From Bombus terrestris (Eukaryota; Arthropoda; Insecta; Hymenoptera; Apidae), in assembly GCF_910591885.1 (NCBI RefSeq), contig NW_025963556.1, positions 2,852,001-2,916,000 on the forward strand: DNA of 64,000 bases, read 5' to 3'. The translations under genes were made by a program, and so were the position numbers. Numbering within the stretch: position 1 is the stretch's first letter; each line of letters starts with the position of its first letter. This document shows positions 40,405 to 55,082 of this stretch, one piece after another. The notes under the pieces are model-generated. The model had not been told where the DNA came from. It saw nothing but the letters and a program-made list of their open reading frames with translations, and searched no databases.

Positions 40405-43343
40405 TTAACGTACAACGTTATATAGAATTACGATATAACGCACAACGTTATGTCGTATTACGTTATAACTTATCATGTCATGTAGTATTACGTTATAACG
40501 TATGACGTTATGTAGTATTACGTTATTACGAATAACGTCATATTGTGTAACTTTATAACGTATGACCTTATGTTGTATTACGTTATAACGTATAAAGACA
40601 TGTAGTATTACGTTATAACGTATGACGTCATGTGGTATTACGTTATTACGAATATCGTAATATTGTATTACTTTATGACGTATGACGTCATGTAGTATTA
40701 CTATATGACGTATGACGTCATGTAGTATTACTATATGACGTATGACGTCATGTAGTATTACTATATGACGTATGACGTCATGTAGTATTACTATATGACG
40801 TATGACGTCATGTAGTATTAGGTTATAACGTATGAAGTTATGTATTATTACGATATAACGTATGACGTTAAGCAGTATTAGGTTATAACGTATGACGTTA
40901 TGTAGTATTAGGTTATAACGTATGGCGTTATGTAGTATTACGATATAACGTATGACGTTATGCAGTACTACGTTATAACGTATGACGTTATGTAGTGTTA
41001 CGTTATAATGTATGACGTTATGTAGCATTACGGTATTTCGAACAACGTTGTATTGTGTTACTTTATAACGTATGATGTTATGTAGTGTTACGTTATAACG
41101 TATGACGCCGTGTAGTATTACGTTATAAGTATAACATTATGTAGTATCACGTTATAGCGTATGACGTCATGTAGTATTACGTTATTACGAATATCGTAAT
41201 ATTGTGTTACTTTATGACGTCTGACGTCATGTAATATTCTGTTATGACGTATGACGTCATGTAGTATTTCCTTATAACGTATGACGTTATGTAGTATTAC
41301 GATATAACGTATGACGTCATGTAGTATTACTTTATGACGTATGACGTCATGTAGTATTACTTTATGACGTATGACGTCATGTAGTATTACTTTATGACGT
41401 ATGACGTCATGTAGTATTACTTTATGACGTATGACGTCATGTAGTATTTCGTTATAACGTATGACGTTATGCAGTATTACGATATAACGTACAACGTTAT
41501 GTCGTATTACGTTATAACTTATCATGTCATGTAGTATTACGTTATAACGTATGACGTTATGTAGTATTACGTTATTACGAATAACGTTATATTGTGTAAC
41601 TTTATAACGTATGACCTTACGTTGTATTACGTTATAACGTATAAAGACATGTAGTATTACGTTATGACGTATGACGTCATGTAGTATTACTTTATGACGT
41701 ATGACGTCATGTAGTATTACTTTATGACGTATGCCGTCATGTAGTATTACTTTATGACGTATGACGTCATGTAGTATTACTTTATGACGTATGACGTCAT
41801 GTAGTATTACTTTATGACGTATGACGTCATGTAGTATTTCGTTACAACGTATGACGTTATGCAGTATTACGATATAACGTATGACGTTATGCGGTATTAG
41901 GTTATAACTTATGACGTTATGGAGTATTACGTTATAACGTATGACGTCATGTGGTATTACGTTATTACGAATAACGTTATATTATGTTACGTCATGTAGT
42001 ATTACTTTATGACGTATGACGTCATGTAGTATTACTTTATGACGTATGACGTCATGTAGTATTACTTTATGACGTATGACGTCATGTAGTATTACGATAT
42101 AACGTATGACCTTATGCAGTACTACGTTATAACGTATGACGTTATATAGTGTTACGTTATAACGTATGACGTTATGTATTAGTACGATATAACGTATGAC
42201 GTTATGCAGTATGAGGTTATAACGTATGACGTCATGTAGTTTTGGGTTATAACGTATGACGTCATGTAGTATTAGGTTATAACGTATGCCGTCATGTAGT
42301 ATTACGTTATAACATATGACGTCATGTAGTAATACGATATAACGTACAACGTTATATAGAATTACGATATAACGCACAACGTTATGTCGTATTACGTTAT
42401 ACCGTATGACGTTATATTGTGTTACTTTATGACGTATGACGTCATGTAGTATTACTTTATGACGTATGCCGTCATGTAGTATTACGTTATAACATATGAC
42501 GTCATGTAGTAATACGATATAACGTACAACGTTATATAGAATTACGATATAACGCACAACGTTATGTCGTATTACGTTATAACGTATCATGTCATGTAGT
42601 ATTACGTTATAACGAATGACGTTATGGAGTATTACGTTATAACGTATGACGCCATGTGGTATTACGTTATTACGAATAACGTTATATTATGTTACTTTAT
42701 GACATATGACGTCATGTAGTATTACTTTATGACGTATGACGTCATGTAGTATTACTTTATGACGTATGACGTCATGTAGTATTACTTTATGACGTATGAC
42801 GTCATGCAGTATTACTTTATGACGTATGACGTCATGTAGTATTTCGTTATAACGTATGACGTTATGCAGTATTACGATATAACGTATGACGTTATGCGGT
42901 ATTAGGTTATAACTTATGACGTTATGGAGTATTACGTTATAACGTATGACGTCATGTGGTATTACGTTATTACGAATAACGTTATATTATGTTACGTAAT
43001 GTAGTATTACTTTATGACGTATGACGTCATGTAGTATTACTTTATGACGTATGACGTCATGTAGTATTACTTTATGACGTATGACGTCATGTAGTATTAC
43101 TTTATGACGTATGACGTCATGTAGTATTACTTTATGACGTATGACGTCATGTAGTATTACTTTATGACGTATGACGTCATGTAGTATTTCGTTATAACGT
43201 ATGACGTTATGCAGTATTACGATATAACGTATGACGTTATGCAGTATTAGGTTATAACGTATGACGTCATGTAGTATTACTTTATGACGTATGACGTCAT
43301 GTAGTATTACTTTATGACGTATGACGTCATGTAGTATTTCGTT
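40405..43343 (+). repeat. L segment, 2,939 bp
   Basis: A full L with four TTACTATATG monomers in the head (60 bp more than the 2,879-bp copies) and a private AACGTCATATTG near 40535. The L-specific block is 41982-42590. It shares GACCTTATGCAG (42109) with the window-start L. From 41157 on it parallels 1-2187 at offset 41,156. Confidence 0.88.
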
Positions 43344-45052
43344 TTAACGTACAACGTTATATAGAATTACGATATAACGCACAACGTTATGTCGTATTAC
43401 GTTATAACTTATCATGTCATGTAGTATTACGTTATAACGTATGACGTTATGTAGTATTACGTTATTACGAATAACGTTATATTGTGTAACTTTATAACGT
43501 ATGACCTTATGTTGTATTACGTTATAACGTATAAAGACATGTAGTATTACGTTATAACGTATGACGTCATGTGGTATTACGTTATTACGAATATCGTAAT
43601 ATTGTATTACTTTATGACGTATGACGTCATGTAGTATTACTATATGACGTATGACGTCATGTAGTATTACTATATGACGTATGACGTCATGTAGTATTAG
43701 GTTATAACGTATGAAGTTATGTATTATTACGATATAACGTATGACGTTAAGCAGTATTAGGTTATAACGTATGACGTTATGTAGTATTAGGTTATAACGT
43801 ATGGCGTTATGTAGTATTACGATATAACGTATGACGTTATGCAGTACTACGTTATAACGTATGACGTTATGTAGTGTTACGTTATAATGTATGACGTTAT
43901 GTAGCATTACGGTATTTCGAACAACGTTGTATTGTGTTACTTTATAACGTATGACGTTATGTAGTGTTACGTTATAACGTATGACGCCGTGTAGTATTAC
44001 GTTATAAGTATAACATTATGTAGTATCACGTTATAGCGTATGACGTCATGTAATATTGCTTTATGACGTATGACGTCATGTAGTATTTCCTTATAACGTA
44101 TGACGTTATGTAGTATTACGATATAACGTATGACGTCATGTAGTATTACTTTATGACGTATGACGTCATGTAGTATTACTTTATGACGTATGACGTCATG
44201 TAGTATTACTTTATGACGTATGACGTCATGAAGTATTTCGTTATAACGTATGACGTTATGCAGTATTACGATATAACGTATGACGTTATGCGGTATTAGG
44301 TTATAACTTATGACGTTATGGAGTATTACGTTATAACGTATGACGTCATGTGGTATTACGTTATTACGAATAACGTTATATTATGTTACGTCATGTAGTA
44401 TTACTTTATGACGTATGACGTCATGTAGTATTACTTTATGACGTATGACGTCATGTAGTATTACTTTATGACGTATGACGTCATGTAGTATTACTTTATG
44501 ACGTATGACGTCATGTAGTATTACTTTATGACGTATGACGTCATGTAGTATTACTTTATGACGTATGACGTCATGTAGTATTACTTTATGACGTATGACG
44601 TCATGTAGTATTTCGTTATAACGTATGACGTTATGCAGTATTACTTTATGACGTATGACGTCATGTAGTATTACTTTATGACGTATGACGTCATGTAGTA
44701 TTACTTTATGACGTATGACGTCATGTAGTATTACTTTATGACGTATGACGTCATGTAGTATTACTTTATGACGTATGACGTCATGTAGTATTTCGTTACA
44801 ACGTATGACGTTATGCAGTATTACGATATAACGTATGACGTTATGCGGTGTTAGGTTATAACTTATGACGTTATGGAGTATTACGTTATAACGTATGACG
44901 TCATGTGGTATTACGTTATTACGAATAACGTTATATTATGTTACGTCATGTAGTATTACTTTATGACGTATGACGTCATGTAGTATTACTTTATGACGTA
45001 TGACGTCATGTAGTATTACTTTATGACGTATGACGTCATGTAGTATTTCGTT
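43344..45052 (+). repeat. M/N hybrid segment, 1,709 bp
   Basis: Same hybrid as 2188-3896 (offset 41,156) and 5546-7254 (offset 37,798), with both 15-bp deletions (44386, 44941) and GCGGTGTTAGG near 44846. Three copies with the same joint show that the M/N fusion predates the large duplications. Confidence 0.88.
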
Positions 45053-47931
45053 TTAACGTACAACGTTATATAGAATTACGATATAACGCACAACGTTATG
45101 TCGTATTACGTTATAACTTATCATGTCATGTAGTATTACGTTATAACGTATGACGTTATGTAGTATTACGTTATTACGAATAACGTTATATTGTGTAACT
45201 TTATAACGTATGACCTTATGTTGTATTACGTTATAACGTATAAAGACATGTAGTATTACGTTATAACGTATGACGTCATGTGGTATTACGTTATTACGAA
45301 TATCGTAATATTGTATTACTTTATGACGTATGACGTCATGTAGTATTACTATATGACGTATGACGTCATGTAGTATTACTATATGACGTATGACGTCATG
45401 TAGTATTAGGTTATAACGTATGAAGTTATGTATTATTACGATATAACGTATGACGTTAAGCAGTATTAGGTTATAACGTATGACGTTATGTAGTATTAGG
45501 TTATAACGTATGGCGTTATGTAGTATTACGATATAACGTATGACGTTATGCAGTACTACGTTATAACGTATGACGTTATGTAGTGTTACGTTATAATGTA
45601 TGACGTTATGTAGCATTACGGTATTTCGAACAACGTTGTATTGTGTTACTTTATAACGTATGATGTTATGTAGTGTTACGTTATAACGTATGACGCCGTG
45701 TAGTATTACGTTATAAGTATAACATTATGTAGTATCACGTTATAGCGTATGACGTCATGTAGTATTACGTTATTACGAATATCGTAATATTGTGTTACTT
45801 TATGACGTCTGACGTCATGTAATATTCTGTTATGACGTATGACGTCATGTAGTATTTCCTTATAACGTATGACGTTATGTAGTATTACGATATAACGTAT
45901 GACGTCATGTAGTATTACTTTATGACGTATGACGTCATGTAGTATTACTTTATGACGTATGACGTCATGTAGTATTACTTTATGACGTATGACGTCATGT
46001 AGTATTTCGTTATAACGTATGACGTTATGCAGTATTACGATATAACGTACAACGTTATGTCGTATTACGTTATAACTTATCATGTCATGTAGTATTACGT
46101 TATAACGTATGACGTTATGTAGTATTACGTTATTACGAATAACGTTATATTGTGTAACTTTATAACGTATGACCTTACGTTGTATTACGTTATAACGTAT
46201 AAAGACATGTAGTATTACGTTATGACGTATGACGTCATGTAGTATTACTTTATGACGTATGACGTCATGTAGTATTACTTTATGACGTATGCCGTCATGT
46301 AGTATTACTTTATGACGTATGACGTCATGTAGTATTACTTTATGACGTATGACGTCATGTAGTATTACTTTATGACGTATGACGTCATGTAGTATTTCGT
46401 TACAACGTATGACGTTATGCAGTATTACGATATAACGTATGACGTTATGCGGTATTAGGTTATAACTTATGACGTTATGGAGTATTACGTTATAACGTAT
46501 GACGTCATGTGGTATTACGTTATTACGAATAACGTTATATTATGTTACGTCATGTAGTATTACTTTATGACGTATGACGTCATGTAGTATTACTTTATGA
46601 CGTATGACGTCATGTAGTATTACTTTATGACGTATGACGTCATGTAGTATTACGATATAACGTATGACGTTATGCAGTACTACGTTATAACGTATGACGT
46701 TATATAGTGTTACGTTATAACGTATGACGTTATGTATTAGTACGATATAACGTATGACGTTATGCAGTATGAGGTTATAACGTATGACGTCATGTAGTTT
46801 TGGGTTATAACGTATGACGTCATGTAGTATTAGGTTATAACGTATGCCGTCATGTAGTATTACGTTATAACATATGACGTCATGTAGTAATACGATATAA
46901 CGTACAACGTTATATAGAATTACGATATAACGCACAACGTTATGTCGTATTACGTTATACCGTATGACGTTATATTGTGTTACTTTATGACGTATGACGT
47001 CATGTAGTATTACTTTATGACGTATGCCGTCATGTAGTATTACGTTATAACATATGACGTCATGTAGTAATACGATATAACGTACAACGTTATATAGAAT
47101 TACGATATAACGCACAACGTTATGTCGTATTACGTTATAACGTATCATGTCATGTAGTATTACGTTATAACGAATGACGTTATGGAGTATTACGTTATAA
47201 CGTATGACGCCATGTGGTATTACGTTATTACGAATAACGTTATATTATGTTACTTTATGACATATGACGTCATGTAGTATTACTTTATGACGTATGACGT
47301 CATGTAGTATTACTTTATGACGTATGACGTCATGTAGTATTACTTTTTGACGTATGACGTCATGCAGTATTACTTTATGACGTATGACGTCATGTAGTAT
47401 TTCGTTATAACGTATGACGTTATGCAGTATTACGATATAACGTATGACGTTATGCGGTATTAGGTTATAACTTATGACGTTATGGAGTATTACGTTATAA
47501 CGTATGACGTCATGTGGTATTACGTTATTACGAATAACGTTATATTATGTTACGTCATGTAGTATTACTTTATGACGTATGACGTCATGTAGTATTACTT
47601 TATGACGTATGACGTCATGTAGTATTACTTTATGACGTATGACGTCATGTAGTATTACTTTATGACGTATGACGTCATGTAGTATTACTTTATGACGTAT
47701 GACGTCATGTAGTATTACTTTATGACGTATGACGTCATGTAGTATTACTTTATGACGTATGACGTCATGTAGTATTTCGTTATAACGTATGACGTTATGC
47801 AGTATTACGATATAACGTATGACGTTATGCAGTATTAGGTTATAACGTATGACGTCATGTAGTATTACTTTATGACGTATGACGTCATGTAGTATTACTT
47901 TATGACGTATGACGTCATGTAGTATTTCGTT
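45053..47931 (+). repeat. L segment, 2,879 bp
   Basis: The first unit of the cleanest L-M-S-N order. The run before the internal head-like boundary is one monomer shorter than at 7255-10133, and the tail run one longer, so total length is unchanged. Private TTACTTTTTGACG near 47342. The deletion at 47550 is of the GTCATG subtype, not GTAATG as in other L tails. Confidence 0.88.
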
Positions 47932-49355
47932 TTAACGTACAACGTTATATAGAATTACGATATAACGCACAACGTTATGTCGTATTACGTTATAACTTAT
48001 CATGTCATGTAGTATTACGTTATAACGTATGACGTTATGTAGTATTACGTTATTACGAATAACGTTATATTGTGTAACTTTATAACGTATGACCTTATGT
48101 TGTATTACGTTATAACGTATAAAGACATGTAGTATTACGTTATAACGTATGACGTCATGTGGTATTACGTTATTACGAATATCGTAATATTGTATTACTT
48201 TATGACGTATGACGTCATGTAGTATTACTATATGACGTATGACGTCATGTAGTATTACTATATGACGTATGACGTCATGTAGTATTACTATATGACGTAT
48301 GACGTCATGTAGTATTAGGTTATAACGTATGAAGTTATGTATTATTACGATATAACGTATGACGTTAAGCAGTATTAGGTTATAACGTATGACGTTATGT
48401 AGTATTAGGTTATAATGTATGGCGTTATGTAGTATTACGATATAACGTATGACGTTATGCAGTACTACGTTATAACGTATGACGTTATGTAGTGTTACGT
48501 TATAATGTATGACGTTATGTAGCATTACGGTATTTCGAACAACGTTGTATTGTGTTACTTTATAACGTATGACGTTATGTAGTGTTACGTTATAACGTAT
48601 GACGCCGTGTAGTATTACGTTATAAGTATAACATTATGTAGTATCACGTTATAGCGTATGACGTCATGTAATATTGCTTTATGACGTATGACGTCATGTA
48701 GTATTTCCTTATAACGTATGACGTTATGTAGTATTACGATATAACGTATGACGTCATGTAGTATTACTTTATGACGTATGACGTCATGTAGTATTACTTT
48801 ATGACGTATGACGTCATGTAGTATTACTTTATGACGTATGACGTCATAAAGTATTTCGTTATAACGTATGACGTTATGCAGTATTACGATATAACGTATG
48901 ACGTTATGCGGTATTAGGTTATAACTTATGACGTTATGGAGTATTACGTTATAACGTATGACGTCATGTGGTATTACGTTATTACGAATAACGTTATATT
49001 ATGTTACGTCATGTAGTATTACTTTATGACGTATGACGTCATGTAGTATTACTTTATGACGTATGACGTCATGTAGTATTACTTTATGACGTATGACGTC
49101 ATGTAGTATTACTTTATGACGTATGACGTCATGTAGTATTACTTTATGACGTATGACGTCATGTAGTATTACTTTATGACGTATGACGTCATGTAGTATT
49201 TCGTTATAACGTATGACGTTATGCAGTATTACTTTATGACGTATGACGTCATGTAGTATTACTTTATGACGTATGACGTCATGTAGTATTACTTTATGAC
49301 GTATGACGTCATGTAGTATTACTTTATGACGTATGACGTCATGTAGTATTTCGTT
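47932..49355 (+). repeat. M segment, 1,424 bp
   Basis: It reaches 1,424 bp by a different route from 31233-32656: three TTACTATATG monomers in the head but only six in the post-deletion run (49021-49200). GTCATAAAGTATTTCG near 48843 is shared with about 55966. Private GCAATACATTATAACC on the minus strand (TTATAATGTATGGCG near 48411). Confidence 0.87.
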
Positions 49356-50449
49356 TTAACGTACAACGTTATATAGAATTACGATATAACGCACAACGTT
49401 ATGTCGTATTACGTTATAACTTATCATGTCATGTAGTATTACGTTATAACGTATGACGTTATGTAGTATTACGTTATTACGAATAACGTTATATTGTGTA
49501 ACTTTATAACGTATGACCTTATGTTGTATTACGTTATAACGTATAAAGACATGTAGTATTACGTTATAACGTATGACGTCATGTGGTATTACGTTATTAC
49601 GAATATCGTAATATTGTATTACTTTATGACGTATGACGTCATGTAGTATTACTATATGACGTATGACGTCATGTAGTATTACTATATGACGTATGACGTC
49701 ATGTAGTATTAGGTTATAACGTATGAAGTTATGTATTATTACGATATAACGTATGACGTTAAGCAGTATTAGGTTATAACGTATGACGTTATGTAGTATT
49801 AGGTTATAACGTATGGCGTTATGTAGTATTACGATATAACGTATGACGTTATGCAGTACTACGTTATAACGTATGACGTTATGTAGTGTTACGTTATAAT
49901 GTATGACGTTATGTAGCATTACGGTATTTCGAACAACGTTGTATTGTGTTACTTTATAACGTATGACGTTATGTAGTGTTACGTTATAACGTATGACGCC
50001 GTGTAGTATTACGTTATAAGTATAACATTATGTAGTATCACGTTATAGCGTATGACGTCATGTAATATTGCTTTATGACGTATGACGTCATGTAGTATTT
50101 CCTTATAACGTATGACGTTATGTAGTATTACGATATAACGTATGACGTCATGTAGTATTACTTTATGACGTATGACGTCATGTAGTATTACTTTATGACG
50201 TATGACGTCATGTAGTATTACTTTATGACGTATGACGTCATGTAGTATTTCGTTACAACGTATGACGTTATGCAGTATTACGATATAACGTATGACGTTA
50301 TGCGGTATTAGGTTATAACTTATGACGTTATGGAGTATTACGTTATAACGTATGACGTCATGTGGTATTACGTTATTACGAATAACGTTATATTATGTTA
50401 CGTCATGTAGTATTACTTTATGACGTATGACGTCATGTAGTATTTCGTT
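49356..50449 (+). repeat. S segment, 1,094 bp
   Basis: S architecture with 1-bp deletion 50018 and 15-bp deletion 50398. It carries TTCGTTACAACG near 50249 where other S copies have TTCGTTATAACG, a variant otherwise typical of N and L. Confidence 0.88.
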
Positions 50450-52293
50450 TTAACGTACAACGTTATATAGAATTACGATATAACGCACAACGTTATGTCG
50501 TATTACGTTATAACTTATCATGTCATGTAGTATTACGTTATAACGTATGACGTTATGTAGTATTACGTTATTACGAATAACGTTATATTGTGTAACTTTA
50601 TAACGTATGACCTTATGTTGTATTACGTTATAACGTATAAAGACATGTAGTATTACGTTATAACGTATGACGTCATGTGGTATTACGTTATTACGAATAT
50701 CGTAATATTGTATTACTTTATGACGTATGACGTCATGTAGTATTACTATATGACGTATGACGTCATGTAGTATTACTATATGACGTATGACGTCATGTAG
50801 TATTAGGTTATAACGTATGAAGTTATGTATTATTACGATATAACGTATGACGTTAAGCAGTATTAGGTTATAACGTAAGACGTTATGTAGTATTAGGTTA
50901 TAACGTATGGCGTTATGTAGTATTACGATATAACGTATGACGTTATGCAGTACTACGTTATAACGTATGATGTTATGTAGTGTTACGTTATAACGTATGA
51001 CGCCGTGTAGTATTACGTTATAAGTATAACATTATGTAGTATCACGTTATAGCGTATGACGTCATGTAGTATTACGTTATTACGAATATCGTAATATTGT
51101 GTTACTTTATGACGTATGACGTCATGTAATATTGCTTTATGACGTATGACGTCATGTAGTATTTCCTTATAACGTATGACGTTATGTAGTATTACTTTAT
51201 GACGTATGACGTCATGTAGTATTACTTTATGACGTATGACGTCATGTAGTATTACTTTATGACGTATGACGTCATGTAGTATTTCGTTACAACGTATGAC
51301 GTTATGTCGTATTACGTTATAACTTATCATGTCATGTAGTATTACGTTATAACGTATGACGTTATGTAGTATTACGTTATTACGAATAACGTTATATTGT
51401 GTAACTTTATAACGTATGACCTTATGTTGTATTACGTTATAACGTATAAAGACATGTAGTATTACGTTATAACGTATGACGTCATGTGGTATTACGTTAT
51501 TACGAATATCGTAATATTGTATTACTTTATGACGTATGACGTCATGTAGTATTACTATATGACGTATGACGTCATGTAGTATTACTATATGACGTATGAC
51601 GTCATGTAGTATTACTATATGACGTATGACGTCATGTAGTATTACTATATGACGTATGACGTCATGTAGTATTAGGTTATAACGTATGAAGTTATGTATT
51701 ATTACGATATAACGTATGACGTTAAGCAGTATTAGGTTATAACGTATGACGTTATGTAGTATTACGTTATTACGAATAACGTTATATTGTGTAACTTTAT
51801 AACGTATGACATTACGTTGTATTACGTTATAACGTATAAAGACATGTAGTATTACGTTATGACGTATGACGTCATGTAGTATTACCTTATGACGTATGAC
51901 GTCATGTAGTATTACTTTATGACGTATGCCGTCATGTAGTATTACTTTATGACGTATGACGTCATGTAGTATTACTTTATGACGTATGACGTCATGTAGT
52001 ATTACTTTATGACGTATGACGTCATGTAGTATTTCGTTACAACGTATGACGTTATGCAGTATTACGATATAACGTATGACGTTATGCGGTGTTAGGTTAT
52101 AACTTATGACGTTATGGAGTATTACGTTATAACGTATGACGTCATGTGGTATTACGTTATTACGAATAACGTTATATTATGTTACGTCATGTAGTATTAC
52201 TTTATGACGTATGACGTCATGTAGTATTACTTTATGACGTATGACGTCATGTAGTATTACTTTATGACGTATGACGTCATGTAGTATTTCGTT
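50450..52293 (+). repeat. N segment, 1,844 bp
   Basis: Reference-length N closing the canonical superunit 45053-52293. Private AACGTAAGACG near 50874. 1-bp deletion 51021, 15-bp deletion 52182. Confidence 0.88.
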
Positions 52294-55082
52294 TTAACGT
52301 ACAACGTTATATAGAATTACGATATAACGCACAACGTTATGTCGTATTACGTTATAACTTATCATGTCATGTAGTATTACGTTATAACGTATGACGTTAT
52401 GTAGTATTACGTTATTACGAATAACGTTATATTGTGTAACTTTATAACGTATGACCTTATGTTGTATTACGTTATAACGTATAAAGACATGTAGTATTAC
52501 GTTATAACGTATGACGTCATGTGGTATTACGTTATTACGAATATCGTAATATTGTATTACTTTATGACGTATGACGTCATGTAGTATTACTATATGACGT
52601 ATGACGTCATGTAGTATTACTATATGACGTATGACGTCATGTAGTATTAGGTTATAACGTATGAAGTTATGTATTATTACGATATAACGTATGACGTTAA
52701 GCAGTATTAGGTTATAACGTATGACGTTATGTAGTATTAGGTTATAACGTATGGCGTTATGTAGTATTACGATATAACGTATGACGTTATGCAGTACTAC
52801 GTTATAACGTATGACGTTATGTAGTGTTACGTTATAATGTATGACGTTATGTAGCATTACGGTATTTCGAACAACGTTGTATTGTGTTACTTTATAACGT
52901 ATGATGTTATGTAGTGTTACGTTATAACGTATGACGCCGTGTAGTATTACGTTATAAGTATAACATTATGTAGTATCACGTTATAGCGTATGACGTCATG
53001 TAGTATTACGTTATTACGAATATCGTAATATTGTGTTACTTTATGACGTCTGACGTCATGTAATATTCTGTTATGACGTATGACGTCATGTAGTATTTCC
53101 TTATAACGTATGACGTTATGTAGTATTACGATATAACGTATGACGTCATGTAGTATTACTTTATGACGTATGACGTCATGTAGTATTACTTTATGACGTA
53201 TGACGTCATGTAGTATTACTTTATGACGTATGACGTCATGTAGTATTACTTTATGACGTATGACGTCATGTAGTATTTCGTTATAACGTATGACGTTATG
53301 CAGTATTACGATATAACGTACAACGTTATGTCGTATTACGTTATAACTTATCATGTCATGTAGTATTACGTTATAACGTATGACGTTATGTAGTATTACG
53401 TTATTACGAATAACGTTATATTGTGTAACTTTATAACGTATGACCTTACGTTGTATTACGTTATAACGTATAAAGACATGTAGTATTACGTTATGACGTA
53501 TGACGTCATGTAGTATTACTTTATGACGTATGACGTCATGTAGTATTACTTTATGACGTATGCCGTCATGTAGTATTTCGTTACAACGTATGACGTTATG
53601 CAGTATTACGATATAACGTATGACGTTATGCGGTATTAGGTTATAACTTATGACGTTATGGAGTATTACGTTATAACGTATGACGTCATGTGGTATTACG
53701 TTATTACGAATAACGTTATATTATGTTACGTCATGTAGTATTACTTTATGACGTATGACGTCATGTAGTATTACTTTATGACGTATGACGTCATGTAGTA
53801 TTACTTTATGACGTATGACGTCATGTAGTATTACGATATAACGTATGACGTTATGCAGTACTACGTTATAACGTATGACGTTATATAGTGTTACGTTATA
53901 ACGTATGACGTTATGTATTAGTACGATATAACGTATGACGTTATGCAGTATGAGGTTATAACGTATGACGTCATGTAGTTTTGGGTTATAACGTATGACG
54001 TCATGTAGTATTAGGTTATAACGTATGCCGTCATGTAGTATTACGTTATAACATATGACGTCATGTAGTAATACGATATAACGTACAACGTTATATAGAA
54101 TTACGATATAACGCACAACGTTATGTCGTATTACGTTATACCGTATGACGTTATATTGTGTTACTTTATGACGTATGACGTCATGTAGTATTACTTTATG
54201 ACGTATGCCGTCATGTAGTATTACGTTATAACATATGACGTCATGTAGTAATACGATATAACGTACAACGTTATATAGAATTACGATATAACGCACAACG
54301 TTATGTCGTATTACGTTATAACGTATCATGTCATGTAGTATTACGTTATAACGAATGACGTTATGGAGTATTACGTTATAACGTATGACGCCATGTGGTA
54401 TTACGTTATTACGAATAACGTTATATTATGTTACTTTATGACATATGACGTCATGTAGTATTACTTTATGACGTATGACGTCATGTAGTATTACTTTATG
54501 ACGTATGACGTCATGTAGTATTACTTTATGACGTATGACGTCATGTAGTATTACTTTATGACGTATGACGTCATGTAGTATTTCGTTATAACGTATGACG
54601 TTATGCAGTATTACGATATAACGTATGACGTTATGCGGTATTAGGTTATAACTTATGACGTTATGGAGTATTACGTTATAACGTATGACGTCATGTGGTA
54701 TTACGTTATTACGAATAACGTTATATTATGTTACGTAATGTAGTATTACTTTATGACGTATGACGTCATGTAGTATTACTTTATGACGTATGACGTCATG
54801 TAGTATTACTTTATGACGTATGACGTCATGTAGTATTACTTTATGACGTATGACGTCATGTAGTATTACTTTATGACGTATGACGTCATGTAGTATTACT
54901 TTATGACGTATGACGTCATGTAGTATTTCGTTATAACGTATGACGTTATGCAGTATTACGATATAACGTATGACGTTATGCAGTATTAGGTTATAACGTA
55001 TGACGTCATGTAGTATTACTTTATGACGTATGACGTCATGTAGTATTACTTTATGACGTATGACGTCATGTAGTATTTCGTT
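52294..55082 (+). repeat. L segment, 2,789 bp
   Basis: Same three-monomer shortening as 21009-23797 (TGCCGTCATGTAGTATTTCG near 53562). L-specific block 53721-54329, 15-bp deletions 53726 and 54731. Differs from 21009-23797 in a tail monomer (GTCATGTAG at about 54541 against GTCATGCAG at about 23255). Confidence 0.88.
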
